A stretch of DNA of 64,000 bases. It comes from Phytophthora sp. 'mugwort'. Its lineage: Eukaryota > Oomycota > Peronosporomycetes > Peronosporales > Peronosporaceae. Positions 44,201-53,745 of this stretch are shown here, piece by piece (position 1 is the first letter of the stretch; each line of letters opens with the position of its first letter). The translations under genes were made by a program, and so were the position numbers. The stretch is taken from the NCBI GenBank assembly GCA_033558025.1, contig JAUCEF010000008.1:1612001-1676000 (forward strand), in the 5' to 3' direction. The notes beneath the pieces were generated by a model. That model worked only from the letters and a program-made list of their open reading frames with translations. It did not search any database and was not told where the DNA came from.

Positions 44201-46942
44201 GAGACGTGCATTTGTGCGATATTGAACCTTCTTAATGCTGAGACTATGAAGCACATGGTCAAGGAAGGACTCGTCAAGATCCTAGTCGCGTATGCTGGTC
44301 TGGCATCCAAACAAGTGGCCACACTCGTGACTCAACTCTTTGGGAAACTTTTGACTCATCCAGTCGGTCGGAACGCGCTGTGTATAGAACGAACATCGCT
44401 TCATGCTCTCTTTGAGTTAATGACGTACGATTGTGTGGCATCCAGATCGGACGAGAGGGAGTTGGCATCATTGCACGAAAAATTATTGAGTCAACTCGTG
44501 TACTACGAGAACTCTCGACTGTTAAGTGTTCAGACTGGAATTTTGGACGCTCTTCACCGGATTTCCATGTACGAAGACCAGTACGCTACCGTCCACAAGG
44601 ACACCAGTTGCGCAGAGAAGACGCTAGCTCTTGTCTTCTTTACGTTAGCCAAGAGCGACGATAGTCGGATGGCAGTAGCGTCGTCCTCGAACTTATGGAC
44701 AGTCTTGAAATTCCTCAACCTCCACACGGCTAAGAACGACTGCGAAGCACCTCTGTATGCAGCAGCCACACTGTGTTGGCTTGGGTGGCATGAAGACACG
44801 CGTCGATTCCTGTACGTCTCTGAGATTCCTTGTGCTCTCACGCAGATGCTTCAGATCCACGCCAATCATAGCGACGAGGCTTTCAATGGGAAGGAAGAGC
44901 TCGTGTCCTATTCGTCTCAGGCCATCCGGACGTGTGTACTCACTTTGTGCTGCTTGGCACACAGTAAGGAACTCTTGGAAGTGATGCTAAAGGAGAACGT
45001 GGTGACATATTTGAACAGCATTCTCCCTCGTTCCAGTCTCTTGGCGATAAAGTCGCCTCTGTACGACGATGAAGAGTTTGTGGCGCTTGTGTGCATCCTC
45101 TTTCGTCAGCTCAGTCATGTCACGGGCTTTGCGACTGCAATTTCTCACCAACCTGCACCAATCCTCGACTTGTTCTGCACTCTCGTTCAGCACGTTGTGG
45201 CAAAGCACGACGTTGATTCGTCGCTCGACTGTGCAGACGCATTGTGTAGTATCGTATTCGCCGAGCCGCAGCACACGACGAGCATTTCTATTGCCTCAAG
45301 ACCGAGTCAACCCCCCAGACCTTCACGATATCTCGTAGAGAAGCGCGTTCTGGAGGCTATTGGCTCCCTCCTCAGCGATGAACAACTCCCAGATACTCGA
45401 TGGCGATGTGCTGCCAGCCTATGGGCATTGTCCTCAGTGTCTGCGTATCGACGGGAATTGGTCGAACTGGGCGTCACGTCGATGTTGGTCAATGAATCGT
45501 ATCGAGCAGTCAAACTCACTGCCTTGAACACTCTTCAGTGCTGTGCTGGTACGCTCTGCAACCTCACCATTGTTCCTGAAGACAAGAATTCTGCCCAAAT
45601 GGTCGCGGAAGGAGCCATGCCTGCGTTGATTCAACTCGCCAAGCTCGAGAACGAGACGATCCGTGAGCATTGTACACTCGCACTGTCTAATCTGTCGGGG
45701 CCCTCGCCTAAAGTCGAATCTGGCGCTGTGTCGGCGTTGTTGAACTTGTCGCTCGACTTGTCGACTGCTTCAATGACTTCAAGTCCTGCCTCAAGACGTA
45801 CAAGTGAGCAACAGTCAGTGTGGAGTCGACCTCCGCTTGTCAATGGAGAGAGACACAAACAGTTGGCCACCCTCCCAAACTACACTATTGAGCTCACACA
45901 GGACAATTCGATGGATGAACAGAAAGTTGAGGCGGAGCTGGTTGCTAGTACGCCTCCTGCTCCTCGCTTACCCACGATCGCTGCTGATCTCGTGAGTTCT
46001 TCGACCAGAGTCTTGGATTCAGACGCTGATACTGCGACATGGAAGAGCGAGACAACTCAAGCAGATGAAGGAGGTTATGAATACATGGAGACGAAGTTCT
46101 TTGACAAGTTGGAACCTGAAGAGAGTTTCGCATTGATGACGGCTACTGAGGAACGTGAGGGTGCAGACGATGAAATGTGGGCTGAAACTCGTCCAATGGA
46201 ATATACAGACAATCAAGAGCAGGACTTTCTTGGAGATGGAATTGCAATAAGTTCCAGTCAAAGAGACGTGACGCACTCGCTTTGTGGGAATTCTGGTCAT
46301 AGAGTAGGCGCATCAGACGCTGGGTTAACGTCTAACTATACGCTCTCGCCACTGTCTCGCGTCGTGACACGGAAAACTCACGCAGCTCATGCTGCACACA
46401 AATTCAAGGACGTTTCAAAGCGAAAAGTGCGAAAAGATGGCGAGATTTTCCACAAACTCGTGACGCTTGGGTCTCAATCTTCCCCATGTTTGACAAAGAG
46501 CACACGGGATAGTGAACCTTTATCAGAGTCGGTAAGAAGTACAGATAGTTACTCGTCGAGTGAGCGAAAGACCAGAGATCCCGCACCAGCGTCGAGAATA
46601 CCGTCTCAGTTAGCAAGTCTCTCAGTTTCAGCGTCAGTCTCGTCATTCTCAGCTTCTTTTGGCACGAACGAATGTCCTATCGACACTGAAGCTGCTCTTC
46701 TAGCTGCCGTCTCCGCGTCCGGACTCTATGGTGCTTCTCCATCTCGAGTACAAAGCCGACTTGATGATACCAAGGACAACTCCATCTCTCTTAATGTCAA
46801 GCAACAGAAGAAAAGTGCGATGAATCGGAGGAGAAAGGAGCAGGACGTTGGTAACTCGGAGCTGCTAGTAGCTCAATCAAAAGCGGCTACGACCATCGAA
46901 GAGTTCCGAGGCCAGGCGAAGCTCTTCGGTCTCTGGAGTTAA
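41237..46942 (+). CDS. Large armadillo-repeat protein
   Basis: 1,901 residues in a single exon. The frame is open slightly upstream, but the first ATG after the in-frame TAG is at 41237 (MDLTALWYREKTRLAAELHS). Residues about 315-1510 are a long solenoid of armadillo repeats, recognisable by recurring motifs such as TRLHCVTALMNLSHLAELRR, CAITLCNLCSLQGQEGLLVD, ALCNLSNLTRIRLRLLEEGI, CAITLANLSVEPELRETLAS and CAGTLCNLTIVPEDKNSAQM. Before it is a Ser/Pro-rich region; after it is a disordered acidic then basic, Ser-rich C-terminus. No catalytic domain, membrane segment or signal peptide is seen. ARM solenoids bind proteins; a scaffold role, perhaps cytoskeletal or flagellar, is only inferred. It converges with the SANT gene, with 143 bp between stops. 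Confidence 0.9.
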   Translation: MDLTALWYREKTRLAAELHSNSVLPSTGETRASFSLVKDVSQPPTSNNRPKNVITVPSPTLALKNKSRALSTPNANYLSDRDRVFHLLIESSIAPLASETFGSNEFAMEYAGRAAGRFVPPPAPDQLGSASPAPPIATSSPSRGRHQSIRVASLPLHVSTPSSSVQVAQPAASTVTLTKNPPILARKNGRKRAEYSSQTLKPYVGDMFGTRGDYIDGLLYMSRMKRSYQVIISSTEPRGKKIEYNLTNLPWTELARVEGRNVLKDGVLDAFAVAGGEVSSATRHTGASIVVTIPTQDEGEPGSTLTGVQRKQQQRCSLTLSNWSFNPENARLMVQENVVEALIRLCKDGDKATRLHCVTALMNLSHLAELRRVIVQQGAVKTVAEIVNDLEDKTIRTACAITLCNLCSLQGQEGLLVDDGAVSALSTLINEHENVAHICRCALFNLTCVSQSYHKIESVLKAFLALTSPRNNSQGFAGQKEEKDDDITAKALCNLSNLTRIRLRLLEEGIVSAIAALLHPNSSVIHELLAYILLNLSRLPTCRNEMVAKGCMNTLVALAGASRGMKTKYLLGITLWNLSRDSGNAVRMVLEGLVMLVNDLCRRVHGAEDRESDTRRDFEDNGAVSVTRKDDELLQVCARTLFNVSCCEDARSKLVERDAVTTLSSISRRSSGNDAKQMCTLALCNLLSVQKAAADIVTAGAITALIQLSMASGQSYETRNLFSKALHGLCNKTATRSAVTEAGVVPALLFLSSLNEVYNQDDVVISEQSARVLSEIRARCTAAFACLATDVHTAAQVCNAAVVQCVTRILVLERFNVASERFCCSCLSLLCRDEQCSRIMVEVGAIEKVLATCVESQDRESKASCCHVLASVSCHPSCCLALVRLGVISVLATLAKIKDDASIQRCCAITLANLSVEPELRETLASAGIVAIVSVLSNSYSEDSQRDCAKVLCNLSCIRGKEAALVTEGAVGVLMMISMVRAVSLSTKETCICAILNLLNAETMKHMVKEGLVKILVAYAGLASKQVATLVTQLFGKLLTHPVGRNALCIERTSLHALFELMTYDCVASRSDERELASLHEKLLSQLVYYENSRLLSVQTGILDALHRISMYEDQYATVHKDTSCAEKTLALVFFTLAKSDDSRMAVASSSNLWTVLKFLNLHTAKNDCEAPLYAAATLCWLGWHEDTRRFLYVSEIPCALTQMLQIHANHSDEAFNGKEELVSYSSQAIRTCVLTLCCLAHSKELLEVMLKENVVTYLNSILPRSSLLAIKSPLYDDEEFVALVCILFRQLSHVTGFATAISHQPAPILDLFCTLVQHVVAKHDVDSSLDCADALCSIVFAEPQHTTSISIASRPSQPPRPSRYLVEKRVLEAIGSLLSDEQLPDTRWRCAASLWALSSVSAYRRELVELGVTSMLVNESYRAVKLTALNTLQCCAGTLCNLTIVPEDKNSAQMVAEGAMPALIQLAKLENETIREHCTLALSNLSGPSPKVESGAVSALLNLSLDLSTASMTSSPASRRTSEQQSVWSRPPLVNGERHKQLATLPNYTIELTQDNSMDEQKVEAELVASTPPAPRLPTIAADLVSSSTRVLDSDADTATWKSETTQADEGGYEYMETKFFDKLEPEESFALMTATEEREGADDEMWAETRPMEYTDNQEQDFLGDGIAISSSQRDVTHSLCGNSGHRVGASDAGLTSNYTLSPLSRVVTRKTHAAHAAHKFKDVSKRKVRKDGEIFHKLVTLGSQSSPCLTKSTRDSEPLSESVRSTDSYSSSERKTRDPAPASRIPSQLASLSVSASVSSFSASFGTNECPIDTEAALLAAVSASGLYGASPSRVQSRLDDTKDNSISLNVKQQKKSAMNRRRKEQDVGNSELLVAQSKAATTIEEFRGQAKLFGLWS

Positions 46943-47085
46943 ACTGGGTAAATAAATATAAAGAAGCAAATAATTTTGTCGAAATTTTGAGTGATTTCCA
47001 GTTGATAATACTGATTAGAGGCAGGGAATTTTAAAGGAAAAAAGGTAGCCCATAGTGTGTACATTTTTGTCCACTTTTTAACGAG

Positions 47086-48279
47086 TTACCCGTTCTTGTT
47101 GTTTATCTGCAGTCCACTCGGTGTCAATGGCGGCAATGAAGTGACGTTGGTTCCATCATGGCCATTCTTCGACTGTCCTGGGCGAGGCGAAGGTGATAAA
47201 AGACCCAAACTACTGAGGAATGTGGGAGTTGTGCCCGTACTTTCAAATGGTATCGCTCCAAAGTCCGCCGCAAGGGGTGAAGGCAACATCGTGCCGAACG
47301 TGACTCCAGTTGTCGCCAGCAGGTGCAGATTTGGCTCGGAACTTCCCGCCGTAGAGCTGCTGAACGACACTCCGGCCGAAACATTCAACGCTCGTGGATG
47401 CAGTCGAAGCTGCGCCGCCAACGTCTCTAGAACAATCTGAGGCTCCGTCTGCTGGGTGGCCAACAGACGATTGAGAACCTCAAGCGCTTGCTGCTTCGTG
47501 AAGAGCGGATGCGAACGCTGCGGTGGCAATCTCCCGTTCGAGCTCGTGAACGCAGCAACAGCTGACGCGATCCCTGCAAGCAAGTCAGTAGGAGCTTCAG
47601 GCGGCACGAACACTTCCGTCAGTGCGTCCACCAAGATTTGTTCTTCAGCAGGTGTCAGAGTGATGACACTGTCGAGGACTTGTGGGGACGTCATTTGCGA
47701 TGCCAAACGTCCACTTTCTCCGATAGCTGCCGCCTTTGTGGTCGCCATAGGGAGTCCCGGGTGACGAAGCAATTGGCCTCGAGACATGACAACCTGCTGT
47801 CCCTTTTCGATCCGTGCGATATCGTAGCAGAGTTTCTGGTATCGCTCCTTGAGATCTACTGAGCTTTTCCCAGGGAGTCGAGACGCCATAACCTCCCACG
47901 GATAACACACTGACGACGTGCTGAAGGCCGCTAACAAGTTCTCGAACGCTGCGTCTTCCTCGAGCGACCAGCGTTGGTCCACACTCTGTAGGAATTGTTG
48001 CTCCTGTCGCTTATGAGCGTTTAATTGTTGGAGTTGAGTGAAGTAAAGTCGAGCATGGTACACCACCTGAGCAATGTCGCGAGTGCCCACAGCGGTTGTG
48101 ATAGACCGCCACGCTTCATTGAGACTGGCGCATTGCCCGCCTCCGAACTGTTCCAAGGCCAAGAGGAACCGCTGGTGTTCAGCGGGGGCCCAGGGACTTT
48201 CGTGCTGGTTGGGGCTGGCTGTGCAGATGTTGAACGTGTTCAAGTTGGGCGTCGACCCGGGCGTCCGCTTCTTGCCCAT
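47086..48279 (-). CDS. Protein with two SANT/Myb-like domains
   Basis: 397 residues from ATG (MGKKRTPGSTPNLNTFN). A first SANT-like segment lies at about residues 30-85 (PWAPAEHQRFLLALEQFGGG, then AWRSITTAVGTRDIAQVVYH). A second lies at about 105-165 (QRWSLEEDAAFENLLAAFST, PWEVMASRLPGKSSVDLKER). Each has the spaced Trp/aromatic residues of a three-helix SANT fold. The rest is Ser/Thr/Pro-rich and probably disordered, with a helical part near 205-265. SANT domains bind histone tails or DNA, so a nuclear regulatory role is inferred. No other domain is recognised. Confidence 0.8.
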   Translation of the reverse strand: MGKKRTPGSTPNLNTFNICTASPNQHESPWAPAEHQRFLLALEQFGGGQCASLNEAWRSITTAVGTRDIAQVVYHARLYFTQLQQLNAHKRQEQQFLQSVDQRWSLEEDAAFENLLAAFSTSSVCYPWEVMASRLPGKSSVDLKERYQKLCYDIARIEKGQQVVMSRGQLLRHPGLPMATTKAAAIGESGRLASQMTSPQVLDSVITLTPAEEQILVDALTEVFVPPEAPTDLLAGIASAVAAFTSSNGRLPPQRSHPLFTKQQALEVLNRLLATQQTEPQIVLETLAAQLRLHPRALNVSAGVSFSSSTAGSSEPNLHLLATTGVTFGTMLPSPLAADFGAIPFESTGTTPTFLSSLGLLSPSPRPGQSKNGHDGTNVTSLPPLTPSGLQINNKNG

Positions 48280-49023
48280 CGCAGTAGACGGGAGCGATAG
48301 TTCTCGGGACGAAGCGGGCGCGGCGACTTACTACGCGCGATATGTGCAATTAGCAAGAAACGACTGGGGGGGGGGGCATGGAGCATAACGGACGCCAGCG
48401 GAAATCGAGAAACGGACGACGTATTGAGATGACGGGGTCACTGCTTTATGGGTACATATTACTAGGCATTTCTTTAAAATTGTGTCTAAAGCAGACAAAT
48501 AACGTATTTTTTCTATCGAAAAACTCGTTGTTGCACTTGACATACGTGACATGTTCTCGCCCTCGACATAAGAATATTAGTCACGGAAGATGCTCCGTGT
48601 TTGATGCCATCGCATCGATTTCTCAAGTGGAATATCGTTCGTTCTGCGTCAATGGAATCCACAAGTGGTGCCACAACAACCGCGCTAGCTCGTGAAAATA
48701 GCAACAGAATGTCCTCATCCTCGCTAACATCATCAGCAGCCAGGTCGGGCATAATCCTGTACAAGTGTCCTTGATGGTTGGAGTGTTTTTAAATTCTCCA
48801 TCTAGCTGCAAATGTGTTTTTAGCACATTTGTAGCTCGATCTCGATCTCTAAACATATAAACGCGTCCGATTCGTAGCTAAGCGTGAAATTTAGCATCAG
48901 ATCGAATTTGTTTTGTTTGAGCCTGAAAACTCATGTTGGACGGCTCTTTCACACACCGTTAGAACTTGCTGATTCCGACATTATGTTGTTTCCGACATAT
49001 AATCATAGCGTACCAAATAGAAC
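48280..49023. other. Gene-free region upstream of the SANT gene
   Basis: It contains the minus-strand promoter of the SANT gene and a G9 run near 48366. No gene or RNA is recognised. Confidence 0.5.
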
Positions 49024-49387
49024 TGTAACGGGGTTACATGAAGAGTGCCAAGTCACTCTTCAGAGCAGGTGTACAAAAGTACACTAAGTGATGTAGCTAA
49101 ACATCACTATGACGTCGACGATAATGACGCCATAAATAGGTACCACAGATATGGTACAAAGACTTCAGAGCCACTCAATAGGATAACATCTAGGATACTT
49201 TATAGGTGACTAATAGTTAGTATGTAGACGCACTAAAAGGGGTCACCTTAAATATATTCAGTCTTAAATCTACCTACTTTTGGTAACAGTCCCACAGGCT
49301 AGGGACTAGTGAACTGCCGTTCACTAAGAGTTTGTATACTCTGGAAGTCACACTACCTGTGCGCAAGGCGTTGTGTGCCCCGTCACA
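49024..49387 (+). repeat. Solo LTR, family A (364 bp)
   Basis: It begins TGTAACGGGGTTACA and ends GTGCCCCGTCACA, so the termini are inverted (TGTRACGGGG). A TATA-like AAATATATTC follows an AAAAGGGGTCACC block, as in a U3 region. It is nearly identical, in reverse orientation, to 58682-59048. No internal element sequence adjoins it and no clear 5-bp target duplication is left (AGAAC before, GTATG after). Confidence 0.8.
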
Positions 49388-49422
49388 GTATGAGCATCAG
49401 CTGGCACAGGTACAGAAGGATA

Positions 49423-51312
49423 CCGCATTTCGCATGTAGAGAGGAACTGCAGCCTCATATGAGATGCACCCTTGTATTGGCCAATCAAAATAGCTTGTCA
49501 TACCTATTAAAATCGCATGTTAAGAAATGCATCTCTCCAATGCCAGTCACTTTGACGTCGACGGCATTCTGCTTTTACCATGGCGCGCGTCAAGCCGCGT
49601 CCGGTGGGCAGACCACGGCTTGGAGGCAAGGGTCGCCACCGCACCAAGCACACAACAAAAAGCGTTTCTGTAGCAAAAAAGCTACCGATTCTGTCATTCT
49701 GGGACACGGCTCCTCTGCCCAAGATGCGGCACACAGTTGCGCACTTCTGGCACAACCTTGCTCCTGAGTTCTACAACTCCAAGCGTACCATGATTCAGCG
49801 CCCGAGAAGGGACTCGGATAAGCTCGAGGCTGCACTTAAAGGGCGCAAAGGTAGCCATCTAAAGGTTCGTACTGTTGTATGTGGAACGATTCTGTCTAAG
49901 GAGATAGAGCTAGAAATTGTAGAGTGGGTTTATAGTTTGAGAAAGGAAGGTGTGCCCGTATCACCTCGGATGCTGTCAATTGAAGCCCAACGCATCGCTG
50001 TGGAAGCTGGAGTCACTATTTTTAAAGCGTCCGACAAGTGGATTAAAGGCTTCAGGGGTCGACAACGGCTGAGCATGGACCGGCTGAGCATGGACCGGCT
50101 GAGCATGCGTGCACTAACCCAGCAAGGCCAAGTCAGCCCTGCTGATATTGAGAAGGTGAAAGCAGAATTTGCAGTCGAGGTTGAAAAAAAAAATGGCACG
50201 ACAATTGGGCATCACACGCATTTTTAGTGCAGATCAGACAGGTTCGGAATTTATTATTATTTTTTTATTACTTTACTCACTTATTACCTAAAATGTTTTT
50301 GGTTTTGATGTGTGCATACTAGCTGCTTTTTTTGTATCTGCCTACGAGACGAACGGTAAATGCACGTGGAGCCAAAACCGTATGCGTTAAGTGCGCTAGT
50401 GCTTCGAAGGAGCGAGCAACTGTGATGCTGATGGGAGACTCGACAGGAATTAAGTACACCCCCTTTGTGGTGTTCAAAATGAAGGCATCTAAAATTAAGG
50501 AGACTGTCATAAAAAACGTCGAAAAAGGTGCGGCTTCGGCGTTCGGACGTGGCCTGATATCAAGCGTCTTAAAGACAAGACGGGACTTCAGATCTACTCG
50601 AACGGGAAAGGTACCGGTAAAACGGATGTTGGATTGTACTAATAAATTAACTAACAATTTTATTTTTATATTATTAAAAACTAGGTTGGTGGAATGGGAA
50701 GCTGTCTCAAAAGTTTTAGAGTTTCATTTCGCCAATCGGCCGCTCGCGGAGGAGCCTATTCTGCTCCTCTGGGATGAATTCAATGGGCATTGGACTCCAG
50801 CGGTTGAGTCATATGCTGCGTCAATAATGGTCGTCTTGATGAAAGTTCCTCCATGCCACGTCGGTTTGCCAACCGGCGGCTGTAGCCTGGAACTTCCCGT
50901 TCAAGTCTGGCCTGCGGAAGTGCTGGCTTGAGGACATGCAGTTGCAGCTTCAAAAGTCAGGAGAAGAAGGTGTCAAGTTCAAGTTAGAGGCGCCTCGTCG
51001 TCCAAAAATGTGCAGATGGATATGCAGCAGCTGGGAAGGACTAAGCGCCCAGACGATCGCGAATGGCCACAAGAAATCCTGCTTTTAGCTTCATGATGAC
51101 GTTCTTGTCGCTGCGTCCCTAGTGGATGAGCTGCAACAACTTTCTCTGGTGGGTCGACCGTCGCCAGTGACCAAGACTTTGATCGTATAGAGGAAGCAGC
51201 AGTGTAATCATAGAACATTACACTACTAAATTGAATTATGTTTTAAATATGGGTTGATACAGGATGTAATGTACTAATGAATATTGGGTGCAGCTCTACA
51301 TGCGAAATACGG
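49423..51312 (+). mobile_element. pogo/Tigger-type DNA transposon, structurally complete (1,890 bp)
   Basis: Terminal inverted repeats of 19 bp, CCGCATTTCGCATGTAGAG at the left and its complement with one mismatch at the right (51294-51312), are each flanked by TA (49421-49422 and 51313-51314), the target duplication of Tc1/mariner/pogo elements. It contains a single damaged transposase gene. It starts 36 bp after the solo LTR. Confidence 0.9.
49580..51170 (+). pseudogene. pogo-type transposase (CENP-B HTH + DDE), frameshifted
   Basis: It starts at ATG 49580 with a basic N-terminus (MARVKPRPVGRPRLGGKGRH). A CENP-B-type helix-turn-helix follows (SKEIELEIVEWVYSLRKEGV, PVSPRMLSIEAQRIAVEAG, FKASDKWIKGFRGR). 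The 15-bp unit encoding LSMDR is tandemly repeated (50066-50107). An A-run of about ten at 50181 shifts the frame: the next frame reads LGITRIFSADQTG with the first catalytic Asp. The DDE_1 domain continues as RTVNARGAKTVCVKCASASK, TVMLMGDSTGIKYTPFVVFK, LLWDEFNGHW, WNFPFKSGLRKCWLEDM and WICSSWEGLSAQTIAN. An AT-rich insert at 50247-50330 may be an intron. Several further frameshifts make it non-functional. Confidence 0.85.
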
Positions 51313-51314
51313 TA

Positions 51315-52183
51315 TATTCCAACGACGGAAACTTAACAGATGTTGAAATTGCCACATTGACGAATTTAACGGCCTCTGATGCGTTGAAATCGACTCTTGA
51401 AGACAAGACCGAGTCTTCACGTTCGACTCGATGACTTCGTACTCGTAGTGATACGCAGTGAAAGTTTCTGTATCATTTTATTAATATAGTGTTGGCCAAA
51501 AAACTCGGAGACATTAACAGAGTTCAGTTTATTAAGGGAAAATAGGTTTACAGACGATCCTCTCGGCCGTGATTTCCTGAATAGTAATACACTCCAGGTA
51601 GTGATAAAATATAAGACGCGCGCGATTTTAAACAAGAGCAAACATATCCGCTGTGCCAGGGATTCACAGAGAAGCAACGTCCTGGCTGATTCTGTTCAGG
51701 CTGTGCGATATCGTGAGCCCATCCGGAAGCGAATACACGTACGGTAAGCAATCAAAAATACTGTGATTCCCACAGCGATATGGGTGCACTACAGGACATA
51801 CAGGCTGTCGGCAGTGCTGTATGATGCACCACTGTACATTTGTACCCCGCGCGTGCCAGCCATCCGGTAATCATGACGCATGTGACAAGGCAATTCCGTT
51901 CGTGTGGCCAGACAAGGCGAGTCTATCCATAATTCTGTAGGATTTGTATCTCGTCGCAGACTCTCCACCAGCCAGCGAAAAAAACGTTTACGGTTCCGAA
52001 CAAGTTCCTCGGAGTGAAGGCTCCAGCCCGTAGATTACATGTACATGTATCCTACACCAGTCAAGGGCGCGCTTCCTTGTGTGATTCCGAGGGTAGAGAC
52101 TTGGAGAGCCAAGGCAGTGCGATGATGTCATTCCACAATTGCCACGCATCGAACAACTTCAGAGCGCCACTTCCTTGAAAAAT
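51315..52183. other. Gene-free region
   Basis: No recognisable gene between the pogo element and the effector relic. Confidence 0.5.
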
Positions 52184-52561
52184 ATGCAGCTGATCCAATT
52201 CATTCGGGTGATCATGATCGTTCTGTTGGCGAGCAACGACGACTTCGCTACGGCCGCTAAGTGCGGAGTCAAGACGACGAACACGGCAGTCACGACCAAC
52301 AACCTCCACGCAGTCCCGGTCAAGCAACTGGCAGCAGCACCCGGCATTCCAGCCATGGAGGAAGAACGAGCAGGGATCAGTACCGGCGCCGGGCGGGTAA
52401 TCGGTGGAGCTTCCGTCCCGGTCAACGGCCCTGCAGGAATCACGGACGGCGAGATGGTGACCATCACGACCTTTAATGGCAACGGCATCTTCTAACGCAT
52501 GGGCAACTGGTTCAAGCGCTCCTTTGCCAACGGAGACAAGACTCGTCGACTCCGAAAGTGA
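52184..52561 (+). pseudogene. Secreted RxLR/EER-like effector, disabled
   Basis: From the ATG at 52184 a signal peptide of about 25 residues (MQLIQFIRVIMIVLLASNDD) is followed by a spacer, a KQLA where an RxLR would be expected, and an acidic MEEERAG that contains the EER motif. The frame ends at a TAA (52493-52495) after VTITTFNGNGIF, and the same frame continues past it for 21 codons (RMGNWFKRSF and a basic end) to a TGA at 52559. In oomycete effectors the V-T-V/I-T-x-x-x-N-x-G-x-x block is followed by an aromatic/basic W-containing tail, so the stop looks like a truncation of a longer protein. Host-translocated effector function is inferred for the family. It could instead be a functional 103-residue secreted protein. 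Confidence 0.6.
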
Positions 52562-52770
52562 AGAAAGGGTGTCCAACCGAGTTATTTATTCACATCGAGA
52601 CATCCAGAAAATCAATAGACCTGCACATCAATTCGAAAAACTACACTTCCAACCAATCGGTAACTCTAACTTGGTGCATCACCAAAATGTGTTGCGACTG
52701 AAAGTTAGGACTAAATCGTCAGTAGTTTTTACCTAATAACCCAATCTCTCTTTTTCCGTCGGTCAACCCA

Positions 52771-53667
52771 ATGGCGGCCACGGTCTCGTCCCCCGCAACG
52801 CATGCGCCCGAGTGGAACGCCAAGCAACTGAAGCAAATGGCAGCTGGAGGCGGCGCCGGCATCGTGGCCAAGACGGTGGTGGCCCCGTTCGAGCGCGTTA
52901 AGATCGTGTGTCAGACGGGCGAGAGCGTGGGCATGTTACAGACCACGCGCTCGATCTTGGCGAGCGAGGGCGTGCTGGGCTTCTGGCGCGGCAACATGGC
53001 GGCCTGCGTGCGTGTGGTGCCCCATAAGGCCGTGCTCTTTGCCTTCTCGGACTTCTACAAGGATCTCTTCCGATCGCTGGACGTGTCTGGCCAGCACAAA
53101 CTTCCTATCTGGGGGCCTTTTGTCGCCGGTTCACTCTCGGGCTTCACGGCCTCCATCATCACGTACCCTCTGGACCTCATCCGCACGCGGGTGTCGGGTC
53201 AGATCGGAGAGAACTTGGTCTACAGTGGTATAGTCCACACGTTCATGAGGACGCTGAGGGAGGAGGGAGCCCGAGCTCTTTTCCGAGGCATTGGCCCCAC
53301 GTTGTTTGGAGCGCTCCCTTATGAGGGGATTAAGTTTGGCAGTTATGACATTCTCACGAGCTGGCTGCCCGAGAATGTCGATCCAAAGGTCGATTTTGTT
53401 GGCAAGATCCTGTGTGGAGGAGGAGCGGGAGTACTGGCCACCATCTTCACGTACCCGAACGACACGGTGAGACGGCGGCTACAGATGCAGGGAGCGGGGG
53501 GAGTCACAAGGCAGTACAGGAACGCATGGGACTGCTACGTCCAGCTGGCGAGGAACGAAGGGTGGACAGTGTATTACAGGGGACTTACACCGACCCTGGT
53601 GAGAGCCATGCCTAACATGGGCGTGCAGTTTGCGACCTACGACTTCCTCAAAAGCTTCATTGAGTGA
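52771..53667 (+). CDS. Mitochondrial carrier (SLC25) family transporter
   Basis: 298 residues, single exon. The three tandem repeats carry signature motifs PFERVK (39-44), PLDLIR (133-138) and PNDTVR (229-234), each followed by a Gly-rich segment ending in FWRGN, LFRGI or YYRGL. Six membrane helices are expected in the inner mitochondrial membrane. The third signature has Asn before Asp. VRVVPHKAVLFAFSDFYK and LPYEGIKFGSYD resemble the coenzyme A / adenine nucleotide carrier branch (SLC25A16/A42 type), but the substrate is not proven. The upstream CCAATCTC near 52739 may be a promoter element. It converges with the FAM161-like gene 78 bp away. Confidence 0.9.
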   Translation: MAATVSSPATHAPEWNAKQLKQMAAGGGAGIVAKTVVAPFERVKIVCQTGESVGMLQTTRSILASEGVLGFWRGNMAACVRVVPHKAVLFAFSDFYKDLFRSLDVSGQHKLPIWGPFVAGSLSGFTASIITYPLDLIRTRVSGQIGENLVYSGIVHTFMRTLREEGARALFRGIGPTLFGALPYEGIKFGSYDILTSWLPENVDPKVDFVGKILCGGGAGVLATIFTYPNDTVRRRLQMQGAGGVTRQYRNAWDCYVQLARNEGWTVYYRGLTPTLVRAMPNMGVQFATYDFLKSFIE

Positions 53668-53745
53668 GGAGCGCTGCCGGGTGGTACCGGTATGTGGCCT
53701 CTTCGTTACTAGACGATTTGCATTAACAACATTTCTCTAAACTGC

